Shown: piece by piece, positions 1-6,604 of the stretch
Layout: the number at the start of each line of letters is the position of its first letter
Position numbering within the stretch: position 1 is the stretch's first letter
Origin: Candidatus Schekmanbacteria bacterium RIFCSPLOWO2_02_FULL_38_14
GTDB lineage: Bacteria > Schekmanbacteria > GWA2-38-11
Length of the DNA: 30,049 nucleotides
NCBI GenBank assembly: GCA_001790855.1
Contig: MGDH01000024.1
Location: 1 to 30,049, forward strand
Reading direction: 5' to 3'
The notes under the pieces: generated by a model
What the model was told of the DNA's origin: nothing
What the model saw: only the letters and a program-made list of their open reading frames with translations
Database searches by the model: none
Translations under genes and position numbers: made by a program

Positions 1-212
1 AGAAAAAAGTTGACAAAAAAAAATGGGGGATTTAGTTTAAAACACAGTAAAAAAAAGAAGTAGATGTGTCAAAAATTCAAACTGCTTTTGCTTTAAAGAG
101 TATGAATTATCGAGTGCATAAGACTACACAAATTGCTGAACCTCCAACCCGGATACTCTCCATATCAAAAGCGAAAGTAAGTAGAGACACATCAGGTAAG
201 TATGAGTGTTTT
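1..212. repeat. Long direct repeat, copy 1
   Basis: This stretch recurs at 1326-1531 in the same orientation with only a few substitutions and one 6-base length difference, so the two copies flank the sulfotransferase-like gene. It may begin before the window. It holds TTGACA (10-15), a 17-base spacer and TAGTTT (33-38), which is a possible sigma-70 promoter, followed by a short open frame. GATGTGTC (63-70) and GACACATC (186-193) form an 8-bp inverted repeat inside it. Whether it is a mobile-element remnant or a duplicated small gene cannot be settled from one window. Confidence 0.9.
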
Positions 213-236
213 AGCATAACTTATTGGAACTTTTAG
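66..236 (+). CDS. Possible small protein in direct repeat, copy 1
   Basis: A GTG-initiated frame of 56 codons lies inside the repeat, with a purine-rich AAAAGAAG just upstream and a possible promoter at 10-38. An internal ATG at 102 is an alternative start. The frame is also open in the second repeat copy. The 6-base difference between copies is in frame, which mildly favours coding. However, the few substitutions I can place all change the amino acid, which argues against strong protein-level selection. I recognise no family. The copies share 47 residues up to the end of the repeat; here the frame then runs nine residues into unique DNA. It could be a small gene, the N-terminal relic of a larger gene, or chance. 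Confidence 0.25.
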   Translation: MSKIQTAFALKSMNYRVHKTTQIAEPPTRILSISKAKVSRDTSGKYECFSITYWNF

Positions 237-314
237 ATTTACTAATTTAACAACATGAAATATACGGATGACTGATACTGCAGAAATTGCAATATTTGTC
301 AGATTATTTAGGCC

Positions 315-332
315 GTATAATACATGTTATAC
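315..332 (+). promoter_or_regulatory. GTATAA/TTATAC inverted repeat with -10-like TATAAT upstream of the sulfotransferase gene
   Basis: GTATAA and TTATAC are perfect 6-bp arms around TACATG. The left arm contains TATAAT (316-321), an ideal -10 box. The nearest -35-like element, TTGTCA at 296-301, is only 14 bases away, which is too close for a standard promoter. The site may be a promoter overlapped by an operator. A good ribosome-binding site, GGAGGA at 341-346, follows. Confidence 0.3.
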
Positions 333-356
333 AGCCCTCGGGAGGAGTAACCAGTC

Positions 357-1217
357 ATGTTGCATCGAGCCATGAACAAGTTGAAAATGGCGCTGCCATC
401 CACGCCCTTATTTCGTTTGATGAACCCCCACAAAGCGCATCTCTACTGCGTGGGAACTGCTAAGTCAGGGACTCACTCGATCGAGGCAATTTTTCGCGGT
501 CAACTGCGATCCGCTCATGAAGCTGAAAGCAACAAGGTCATAGACACAATCCTAGATGTTTCAGCGGGTCGCATTGACGACGAAGAGCTTCGGCACTATG
601 TGTTAAAGCGAGATCGAAGATTGTGGCTCGACGTAGACTCCTCCCAGTTAAACTTCTTTCTGCTTGATAAACTAGTTGAATTATTTTCTGATGCGAAATT
701 CATTCTAACCATCCGCAATCCATACGCATGGCTCGATTCATTCATCAACCATCAACTTGCTTACAAATCCTCAGATAAATGGATTCAACTGCGTGATTTG
801 AGATTTCGACCTGACATATATACTCATTCGCAAGGGGAACTGGCTTTAAAGGAAAAAGGCCTATACACGCTTGACGGTTACTTTTCATATTGGGCACATC
901 ATAACCGCACGGTAATCGAAACTGTCCCAGAAGATCGATTGTTGATTGTTCGAACCGACAAAATAAGCGAATGTATCGAGGAAATTGCTGCGTTTGCAGG
1001 TGTATCAAAAAGCAACCTCAATCAAGAACAATCGCACACTTTCAAGGCTAGAGCAAAGTTCCATTTGCTTGATAAAGTAGACCAAGAATACCTCGAGTAC
1101 AAAGCAAAAGAACACTGTGGTGACCTCAGTGACCGATTTTTTCCAGAGATTCAATCCAAAAAAGACGCTTTGTCTTCAGCATGTAATGTAATTAAAGGGG
1201 ACGGTTCTCTTTATTAA
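357..1217 (+). CDS. Sulfotransferase family protein
   Basis: The 286-residue protein has the two PAPS-binding signatures of P-loop sulfotransferases. The 5'-phosphosulfate loop GTAKSGTHSIEAI is at about 33-45, and the 3'-phosphate motif FILTIRNPYAWLDSF is at about 115-129 with Arg120 and Ser128. It should move sulfate from PAPS to a hydroxyl or amino acceptor, probably a glycan or lipid; the acceptor cannot be read from sequence. The ATG at 357 has GGAGGA ten bases upstream; ATG 372 is an alternative. Base composition is visibly richer in G+C than in neighbouring genes, suggesting recent acquisition. Long direct repeats flank it. Its last eight residues, IKGDGSLY, are encoded by the left arm and loop of a REP-like palindrome, so the native C-terminus was probably replaced. 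No partner genes adjoin. Confidence 0.85.
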   Translation: MLHRAMNKLKMALPSTPLFRLMNPHKAHLYCVGTAKSGTHSIEAIFRGQLRSAHEAESNKVIDTILDVSAGRIDDEELRHYVLKRDRRLWLDVDSSQLNFFLLDKLVELFSDAKFILTIRNPYAWLDSFINHQLAYKSSDKWIQLRDLRFRPDIYTHSQGELALKEKGLYTLDGYFSYWAHHNRTVIETVPEDRLLIVRTDKISECIEEIAAFAGVSKSNLNQEQSHTFKARAKFHLLDKVDQEYLEYKAKEHCGDLSDRFFPEIQSKKDALSSACNVIKGDGSLY

Positions 1218-1243
1218 GAAAAAGAGAACCGTCCCCTTTAATT
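1190..1243. repeat. REP-like palindrome, copy 1
   Basis: A perfect 23-bp inverted repeat, with arms at 1190-1212 and 1221-1243 and an 8-base loop. The core is GGGGACGGTTCTCTTT and its complement. The same core forms the hairpin at 27819-27893. The left arm supplies the last codons of the sulfotransferase gene and the loop supplies its stop codon. The structure could fold in RNA and protect or terminate the transcript, but there is no clean U-run after it. It resembles REP elements mobilised by REP-associated (RAYT) transposases; none is encoded here. Confidence 0.9.
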
Positions 1244-1325
1244 CTTAACACTTTTCTTGCGATAATAACAGCGACATTTTAAATGCTAAAAAACTACGAC
1301 AATTGAAACGTTAAATAACAAATAC

Positions 1326-1531
1326 AGAAAAAAGTTGACAAAAAAAAATGGGGGATTTAGTTTAAAACACAGTAAAAAAAAGAAGTAGATGTGTCAGAAA
1401 TTCAAACTGCTTTAAATAGTATGAATTATCGAGTGCATAAGACTACACAAATTGCTGAACCTCCAACCCAGATACTCTCCATATCAAAAGTGAAAGTAAG
1501 TAGAGACACATCAGGTAAGTATGAGTGTTTT
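1326..1531. repeat. Long direct repeat, copy 2
   Basis: Second copy of the repeat at 1-212, with a 6-base deletion near 1412. It ends abruptly at GTGTTTT, after which both flanks diverge. It again has TTGACA with a TAGTTT 17 bases downstream and the GATGTGTC/GACACATC inverted repeat. The copies would allow homologous excision of the intervening sulfotransferase gene. Confidence 0.9.
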
Positions 1532-1534
1532 TGA
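1391..1534 (+). CDS. Possible small protein in direct repeat, copy 2
   Basis: A 47-codon GTG-initiated frame, the counterpart of 66-236, with a 6-base in-frame deletion. Differences I can place are Lys to Glu, Arg to Gln and Ala to Val. It stops at TGA directly after the repeat ends, so the stop may have been acquired by chance. No family is recognised, and coding status is uncertain. Confidence 0.22.
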   Translation: MSEIQTALNSMNYRVHKTTQIAEPPTQILSISKVKVSRDTSGKYECF

Positions 1535-1595
1535 ATTTTGAATTAACCAAAACCTTATCCCTAACCACTTGAACCCTCATTTTTTATGATTTATT

Positions 1596-1961
1596 ATGGA
1601 AAAAAGAAAAATTCTTATTATTGATGACGATTTTGAATTCTGCTGTCTTCTAGAAGATGTTTTGACAAACTGCGGATATTCAATTGAAAAGGTTCTTAAT
1701 GGGATAGAGGCGTTGAAAAAACTCGAAGAGAGTAATTTCGCCCTTGTCATTACAGATAAGAATATGCCGGGCATAGGAGGGATTGAACTAATATCAGCGA
1801 TTTTTAAAAAACATCCTTCAACCCCTGTAATTATGACAACGGCCTTTGGAGATTTTATTAGTTTAACTTCAGCCATGAACCATGGCGCATTTGAATATAT
1901 AACAAAACCCCTAAAAATGTCTGCTCTGATTGAATCTATCCATAAAGCACTCGGAGAATAA
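1596..1961 (+). CDS. Single-domain response regulator (CheY-like receiver)
   Basis: The 121 residues form one receiver domain and nothing else. The acidic triad Asp10-Asp12 follows the first strand (KILIIDDD). The likely phospho-acceptor is Asp54 in VITDKNMPG, the switch Thr is Thr82 in IMTTAFGD, and the conserved Lys is Lys104 in ITKPLK. Without an output domain it must act by protein-protein contact, for example in a phosphorelay or on a kinase. The IMTTAFGD/ITKPL style resembles receivers of NtrC-type regulators. No histidine kinase is adjacent, so its partner is unknown. The ATG lies 65 bases after the repeat end, with only a weak purine stretch upstream. It may be cotranscribed with nothing else, since mnmG starts 135 bases downstream. 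Confidence 0.9.
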   Translation: MEKRKILIIDDDFEFCCLLEDVLTNCGYSIEKVLNGIEALKKLEESNFALVITDKNMPGIGGIELISAIFKKHPSTPVIMTTAFGDFISLTSAMNHGAFEYITKPLKMSALIESIHKALGE

Positions 1962-2031
1962 GCTCTATCTTGATTTTTCCTTTCTCTTTGACAAAACTGT
2001 TTTTATGATTACACTAATTGAAGTTTTTAAT

Positions 2032-2090
2032 AAATCTGTGCAATTCTTTTATAATCTCTGTAATTTTTTTAAAAATCTGTACAATCTTTA
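2032..2090. repeat. Degenerate ~20-bp tandem repeat before mnmG
   Basis: Three imperfect units of about 20 bases follow the pattern AATCTGTgcAATcttTTTA (around 2032, 2051 and 2071). They fill the gap between the response regulator and mnmG. A related AATCT-rich stretch lies before parA near 5765. This looks like drifting simple repeat; no function is evident. Confidence 0.5.
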
Positions 2091-2096
2091 ATATTT

Positions 2097-3995
2097 ATGA
2101 ACCACGAACCTTTTGATGTAATCGTAGTCGGTGCAGGGCATGCAGGGTGTGAGGCAGCTCTTGCCGCTGCACGCATGGGTTGTAAAACCATAGTTTTCAC
2201 TATCAACCTTAACCACATTGCCCTTATGTCGTGCAATCCTGCCATAGGCGGTCTTGCAAAGGGGCATATTGTAAAAGAAATAGATGCTCTTGGTGGTGAA
2301 ATGGGAAAAAACATTGATAAGACAGGCATCCAGTTCCGAATGCTAAACACCAAAAAAGGGCCTGCCGTATGGGGACCTAGGGCGCAGGCTGATAAGATTG
2401 CTTATAAAAATAGTATACGCGAGGTTCTTGAAAGATGTAAAAATTTAACTCTAAGAGAAGCAGAAATAAGCGAAATTATAACTTTTAAAGGTAAAGTATA
2501 TGGTGCAAAAACTATTAATGGAGAATTTTTTGAAGGAAAAACAGTAGTTTTGACTACAGGCACATTCCTGAGAGGCTTGCTACACATAGGGCTTGAGCAA
2601 TTTCCGGCAGGTAGAATGGAAGACCCGCCTGCAATGCATCTTTCAAAAAACCTTGAAGCTCTTGAATTCAAGATAGGAAGACTTAAAACCGGAACACCTC
2701 CGAGATTAAGAGGGAGTTCTATTGATTTTTCTTCTATGAAAATCCAGGAAGGAGATGAAAATCCAGAACCATTTTCCCACTTAACAAGAGTAAAACTAGA
2801 AAATAAAGCCTCTTGCTATATTGGTTATACTAATAACGAGGTTCATGAATATATTAAATCAAACTTAAACAAATCACCCCTTTATTCTGGAGTAATAGTG
2901 GGAATTGGACCAAGATATTGTCCATCAATTGAAGATAAAGTGGTAAAATTTTCTGAAAAAGACAGACATCAAATATTTTTTGAACCAGAAGGGCTTAACT
3001 GCGACCAAATTTATCCAAATGGAATCTCAACGAGTCTTCCACAAGAAGTTCAAATTAATATGCTTTATAAAATAAAAGGATTAGAGAACGTTGAAATAAT
3101 AAGACCCGGTTATGCAATTGAATATGATTTTGTTTTCCCAACCCAGCTTAAACCAAGCCTTGAAACAAAACTGATTTCAGGACTTTTACACGCAGGGCAG
3201 ATAAACGGAACATCAGGTTATGAAGAAGCTGCTGCACAGGGACTTATAGCAGGAATCAATGCAGCTTTAAAAGTTTTCAAAAAAGAACCATTCGTCCTAA
3301 AAAGGTCTGAATCCTATATTGGTGTGTTAATTGATGACCTTGTAACTTTGGGCACAAAAGAACCTTACAGGATGTTCACTTCACGCGCAGAATACCGGCT
3401 TTTTTTAAGGCAGGATAATGCTGATATGAGGCTTATGAAATACGGAAGAGAACTAGGGTTAATTACTGAAGAAGCATATAACTATACTGAAGAGAAAAGA
3501 AAAATAATTAATGAAAAAATTTTCTATTTAAAAAACACATCACTAAATCCATCTAAAGAAACAAACAAAGCTCTTGAAATGATTGGTGAAATTGAGATTT
3601 CTATACCACAGAGCCTTGACCAGATACTCAAAAGACCAGAGATAAGCTTTGAGCATATAAAAAAAATAAGCGATGGTTTGGATAAAATTCCTCAAGATAT
3701 TGCAAGGCAGATTGAAATCCAGGTAAAATATGAGGGGTATATAAAAAGGCAGGAACATATGATTGAGAAATTCAAAAAACTTGAAAACATAAAAATTCCA
3801 CAGGAAATAAAATATAGTGAAATAAAGGGGCTTTCCAGAGAAGCTATTGAAAAATTTGAAAATATAAAACCAATAAGCCTTGGCCAGGCATCAAGGATAT
3901 CTGGAATAACCCCAGCTGCTATTTCAGCGCTAATGGTTTATATTAAAGTAAAATATGAAAACAGTAAACTTAAAGCAGGGCAACAGATTCTTTGA
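2097..3995 (+). CDS. mnmG: tRNA uridine-5-carboxymethylaminomethyl modification enzyme MnmG (GidA)
   Basis: MnmG binds FAD and, with MnmE, installs the carboxymethylaminomethyl (or aminomethyl) group on U34 of tRNAs that read split codon boxes. The 632-residue length is normal. The Rossmann FAD loop VVGAGHAGCEAA is at about 10-21. Family signatures follow: CNPAIGGLAKGH at about 46-57, RMLNTKKGPAVWGPRAQADK, TGTFLRGLLHIG, GLEQFPAGRMEDPPA, and TSRAEYRLFLRQDNAD. The C-terminal helical MnmE/tRNA-binding domain contains KYEGYIKRQ and a terminal LGQASRISGITPAAISAL motif. It sits directly before rsmG, a very conserved pairing near the chromosome origin. The mnmE gene that often precedes it is not in this position. 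The start has no strong ribosome-binding site, but the N-terminus aligns with the family. Confidence 0.97.
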   Translation: MNHEPFDVIVVGAGHAGCEAALAAARMGCKTIVFTINLNHIALMSCNPAIGGLAKGHIVKEIDALGGEMGKNIDKTGIQFRMLNTKKGPAVWGPRAQADKIAYKNSIREVLERCKNLTLREAEISEIITFKGKVYGAKTINGEFFEGKTVVLTTGTFLRGLLHIGLEQFPAGRMEDPPAMHLSKNLEALEFKIGRLKTGTPPRLRGSSIDFSSMKIQEGDENPEPFSHLTRVKLENKASCYIGYTNNEVHEYIKSNLNKSPLYSGVIVGIGPRYCPSIEDKVVKFSEKDRHQIFFEPEGLNCDQIYPNGISTSLPQEVQINMLYKIKGLENVEIIRPGYAIEYDFVFPTQLKPSLETKLISGLLHAGQINGTSGYEEAAAQGLIAGINAALKVFKKEPFVLKRSESYIGVLIDDLVTLGTKEPYRMFTSRAEYRLFLRQDNADMRLMKYGRELGLITEEAYNYTEEKRKIINEKIFYLKNTSLNPSKETNKALEMIGEIEISIPQSLDQILKRPEISFEHIKKISDGLDKIPQDIARQIEIQVKYEGYIKRQEHMIEKFKKLENIKIPQEIKYSEIKGLSREAIEKFENIKPISLGQASRISGITPAAISALMVYIKVKYENSKLKAGQQIL

Positions 3996-4033
3996 GTATT
4001 ATTTTAAACTATTATTTCATCTTTAATTAACCC

Positions 4034-4678
4034 ATGCCTTACCATTTCTTAAAAGAAATTTTTGATAGAGCGAAATTCCCTTTTATCCTTGATAAAGAGA
4101 AAGAGGAGAAATTTTGTATTTACCTTGAGGAACTTCAAAAATGGAACAAAAAAATAAACCTTACTTCAATAAAAGATAATGATGAAATAATAGAAAAACT
4201 TTTTCTTGACTCAGTTTTTTTTCTTAAATTTTTTAATATAGAGCCTGGTTCTTATTGTCTTGATATTGGTTCCGGAGCAGGATTTCCAGGAATACCTATT
4301 AAAATAATGTCTCAGGAGATAAATCTTTTTCTTCTTGAGGCTACAAAGAAGAAAGTCTCTTTTTTGAAACATATTTCAAGAATCCTTTCATTAGAAAAAA
4401 TTCATATAGTTAATAAAAGGCTTGAAGAGATATCAAATGATAAGAATTTTTTTGGAAAGTTTGAATTAATAATTACTCGCGCTGTATCTCCATCTCTAAA
4501 ACTCATTACAGATTCTTATAAACTCTTAAGCAAAAAGGGCGTTTTAATATATTTCGGGGGCGAGAATCCCAAAAGGAATTTCATTGTTGAAAAAAACTTT
4601 TTTGCAACTTCGGATCTGAAAACCTATCAGCTTCCGCTCAGCAAACTGAATCGAACTCTTATAATTTTTAGGAAATAA
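4034..4678 (+). CDS. rsmG: 16S rRNA (guanine-N7)-methyltransferase RsmG (GidB)
   Basis: RsmG uses S-adenosylmethionine to methylate N7 of G527 in 16S rRNA; in other bacteria its loss gives low-level streptomycin resistance. The 214-residue protein has the N-terminal LQKWNKKINLTSI helix and the SAM-binding loop CLDIGSGAGFPGIPIKI at about 75-91. It also has the acidic strand LFLLEATKKKVSFL and the ITRAVSPS catalytic-site segment with Arg149. It follows mnmG by 38 bases, so cotranscription is likely. The start codon lacks an obvious Shine-Dalgarno. In many genomes parA follows directly; here an RRM gene with its own promoter lies between them. Confidence 0.95.
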   Translation: MPYHFLKEIFDRAKFPFILDKEKEEKFCIYLEELQKWNKKINLTSIKDNDEIIEKLFLDSVFFLKFFNIEPGSYCLDIGSGAGFPGIPIKIMSQEINLFLLEATKKKVSFLKHISRILSLEKIHIVNKRLEEISNDKNFFGKFELIITRAVSPSLKLITDSYKLLSKKGVLIYFGGENPKRNFIVEKNFFATSDLKTYQLPLSKLNRTLIIFRK

Positions 4679-4766
4679 AATCTTTTTGGAGTCTTTTCCA
4701 ACTAGTACTGAAAAGCATGACTGTTGTGTATCTTATAGCAAGTTTTTATAATTTTAAAAAATCCTC

Positions 4767-4795
4767 TTGACAAAAATAGACGGCTAGGGTATTGA
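4767..4795 (+). promoter_or_regulatory. Probable sigma-70 promoter of RRM gene 1
   Basis: TTGACA (4767-4772), a 17-base spacer and TATTGA (4790-4795). The -10 box is weak alone. However, the inverted paralogous locus has TTGACA, 17 bases and TATAAG at the matching distance from the conserved leader, which supports both calls. Transcription should start near 4802. Confidence 0.6.
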
Positions 4796-4801
4796 AGAAA
4801 G

Positions 4802-4985
4802 AACTTATCACCTGTGGGTCTGGTGGCAAGTAACAATACATCTAAAAGACCCGGATTTGAATTACTTGTGAATCGGATTTTAAGCGGAGAGTCTGGAAAG
4901 AATTAACCTCGTCAGAGTATCTTCCCGTTCTACACCCCATTTAATTATCTGAGTCTCAAGAAAACCCTAACTTATTGGAGGTTAT
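4802..4985 (+). ncRNA. Conserved ~185-nt mRNA leader of RRM gene 1 (candidate cis-regulatory RNA)
   Basis: The block from GGGTCT (4816) to the start codon is nearly the same as the leader of the second RRM gene at 15257-15426, and both are 170 nt long. Conserved pieces include GGGTCTGGTGGCAAGTAA, AAAAGACCCGGATTTGAATT, CTTGTGAATCGGATTTTAA, CAGAGTATCTTC and CTGAGTCTCAAG. GGGTCT (4816-4821) can pair with AGACCC (4847-4852), and CCGGATT can pair with AATCGG with one bulge. It ends in GGAGG (4977-4981), only four bases from the ATG. A leader this long and conserved suggests post-transcriptional control. Cold-induced RRM genes of cyanobacteria also have long leaders, so autoregulation or temperature response are reasonable guesses. 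I do not recognise it as a named RNA family. Confidence 0.65.
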
Positions 4986-5327
4986 ATGGGTAAAAAATTG
5001 TATGTGGGTAGTCTCCCTTATTCTTTTAGCGAGGGACAATTGGTAGAACTTTTTTCTCAGTACGGCGCTGTAGAATCAGGAAAAGTAATTTCTGATAAAT
5101 ATACAGGCCAGTCAAAAGGGTTTGGCTTTGTGGAAATGAAGTCTGATGAAGATGCTCAGAAAGCCATAGATGCCCTTAACGAAACTCAGATTGAAGGAAG
5201 GAAAATAGTAGTTAATGAAGCACGTCCCATGGAGAGTAAGCCCCGTAGCGATCGCGGTGGAGGCGGAGGAGGAAGAAGAGGCGGAGGAGGAGGCGGCGGC
5301 GGAGGCAACCGCAGTAGCAGATGGTAA
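4986..5327 (+). CDS. RRM-domain RNA-binding protein with glycine-rich tail (1)
   Basis: This is a single RNA recognition motif with RNP2 (KLYVGSLPY, about 4-12) and RNP1 (KGFGFVEM, 44-51), both carrying the aromatic residues that stack on RNA bases. A Gly/Arg-rich disordered tail follows (about 90-113), ending NRSSRW. Length (113 residues) and layout match small bacterial and cyanobacterial Rbp proteins, which act as RNA chaperones in cold and other stress. It has a close paralogue at 14954-15256: the RRM parts differ at only a few positions, while the tails differ in length. It has its own promoter, a long leader and an intrinsic terminator, so it is a monocistronic unit inserted between rsmG and parA. 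Target RNAs are unknown. Confidence 0.95.
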   Translation: MGKKLYVGSLPYSFSEGQLVELFSQYGAVESGKVISDKYTGQSKGFGFVEMKSDEDAQKAIDALNETQIEGRKIVVNEARPMESKPRSDRGGGGGGRRGGGGGGGGGNRSSRW

Positions 5328-5356
5328 GCTAAACTAACAAAGCACCAATTCTATAG

Positions 5357-5385
5357 GGGTGGAGAAAAAACTCCACCCTTTTTTT
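5357..5385 (+). terminator. Intrinsic terminator after RRM gene 1
   Basis: The stem GGGTGGAG/CTCCACCC encloses an A6 loop and is followed by seven T. It lies 30 bases after the RRM stop codon and closes that unit. Confidence 0.9.
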
Positions 5386-5548
5386 GCAAATATCAAAACT
5401 CAAAGTAATTCCCAAATAACAAATTCCAAACTTTAAATAAATTCCTATGACAGAAATATCAACCAAGCTTATTTAATTTTAGTCATTAAGTAATCTAAGG
5501 TTGCATTTTACTTGGAATCTGGTGCTTGAAATTTGTTTTTTTTATTAT

Positions 5549-5564
5549 TGTTCCACGTGAAACA
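5549..5564. promoter_or_regulatory. parS: parS site 1
   Basis: TGTTCCACGTGAAACA differs by one base from the ideal 16-bp parS palindrome TGTTTCACGTGAAACA and has the central CACGTG. ParB from the adjacent gene should load here and slide as a CTP clamp. The gap around it (5386-5818) otherwise holds AT-rich, AAATTC-type low-complexity sequence and no gene. Confidence 0.93.
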
Positions 5565-5630
5565 TTTTTAGCAAATCTGACAATCCATTAAATTATAAAA
5601 AACCTACAGTAGAAATTCTATTCCTTGTTT

Positions 5631-5660
5631 TTGATGAACGAAAGACAAGCAGTCTATAAG
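5631..5660 (+). promoter_or_regulatory. Possible parAB promoter between the two parS sites
   Basis: TTGATG (5631-5636), an 18-base spacer and TATAAG (5655-5660) give a plausible sigma-70 promoter. It lies 30 bases before the second parS site, so bound ParB could repress it. This is a pattern match only. Confidence 0.35.
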
Positions 5661-5689
5661 CTATTAGTAATTAATAGCATTAACCATCT

Positions 5690-5705
5690 TGTTCCACGTG
5701 AAACA
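5690..5705. promoter_or_regulatory. parS: parS site 2
   Basis: The same 16 bases as site 1, 141 bp further on and 114 bp before parA. Paired parS sites beside parAB are typical of chromosomal partition loci near the replication origin. Confidence 0.93.
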
Positions 5706-5818
5706 TTTGCAATTTTTCCTTGCCTTAAAATCCTTAAATATGATAATTTATATATAATTTCATGATTACGCAGATTAATAATTTGTAATCTTTTTAATTC
5801 AATAATTAAGAGATACCT

Positions 5819-6604
5819 TTGAGTAAAATTATCGCTGTTGCAAATCAAAAGGGCGGGGTAGGGAAAACTACAACGTCAATAAATCTCTCTGCCTCCCTTG
5901 CAGTTTTAGGGAAACGGACTCTTGTTATTGATATGGACCCCCAGGGAAACTCTTCAAGCGGCTTAGGGATAAATAGCATACCTGATGGCATGAGTCTCTA
6001 TAGGGCAATTCTTGGAGAAATCCCTTTAAGCAAAACTATTAAAAACTGTGAAATAGGAGAGTTAAAGATTATACCCTCAACTCAAGACCTTTATGGTGCT
6101 GAAATAGAGCTTATAGATACAACATCAAGAGAACTTCTTCTTAAAAACGCCATGCAAAATATTAAAGATGATTTCCACTATACCATAATTGACTGCCCTC
6201 CATCTTTGGGTCTTCTGACTATTAATGCCCTGTGTGCTGCAACATCAGTTTTAGTTCCGCTACAGTGTGAATATTATGCCCTTGAGGGTATCGCGCAATT
6301 GCTAGAAACAGTAAAAAGAATCAGAAGAAATTTTAATCCGGATTTAGAAATAGAAGGAATCCTGCTTACAATGTTTGATTCAAGGACAAATCTTTCAAAT
6401 GAAGTCACTGAAAATGTTATTGAAAGATTCAGCGCAAAAGTTTTCAAAACCATAATTCCAAGAAACGTCCGTCTTTCTGAGGCTCCGAGTTTTGGCAAAC
6501 CAATTATTTTATATGACAGACATTCCAAGGGAGCTTTAACATATCAACAATTAGCAGAGGAGATTATAGAAAATGAAAAGAAAATCTCTTGGCAGGGGGC
6601 TTGA
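5819..6604 (+). CDS. parA: Chromosome partitioning ATPase ParA (Soj)
   Basis: ParA is a deviant Walker-type ATPase that binds DNA as an ATP dimer and is released by ParB, moving origins apart. The 261-residue protein has the deviant P-loop KGGVGKTTTS at 11-20, the Walker A' segment VIDMDPQGNSSSGLG with Asp40, and Walker B YTIIDCPPSLGLLT with Asp125. The C-terminal IPRNVRLSEAPSFGKPI motif is typical of chromosomal Soj proteins. It begins with TTG, chosen because the protein then starts MSKIIAVANQKGG, exactly as in the family; no ATG is available nearby. There is no plasmid-type N-terminal helix-turn-helix. It overlaps parB by 32 bases, so the pair is translationally coupled. Confidence 0.96.
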   Translation: MSKIIAVANQKGGVGKTTTSINLSASLAVLGKRTLVIDMDPQGNSSSGLGINSIPDGMSLYRAILGEIPLSKTIKNCEIGELKIIPSTQDLYGAEIELIDTTSRELLLKNAMQNIKDDFHYTIIDCPPSLGLLTINALCAATSVLVPLQCEYYALEGIAQLLETVKRIRRNFNPDLEIEGILLTMFDSRTNLSNEVTENVIERFSAKVFKTIIPRNVRLSEAPSFGKPIILYDRHSKGALTYQQLAEEIIENEKKISWQGA

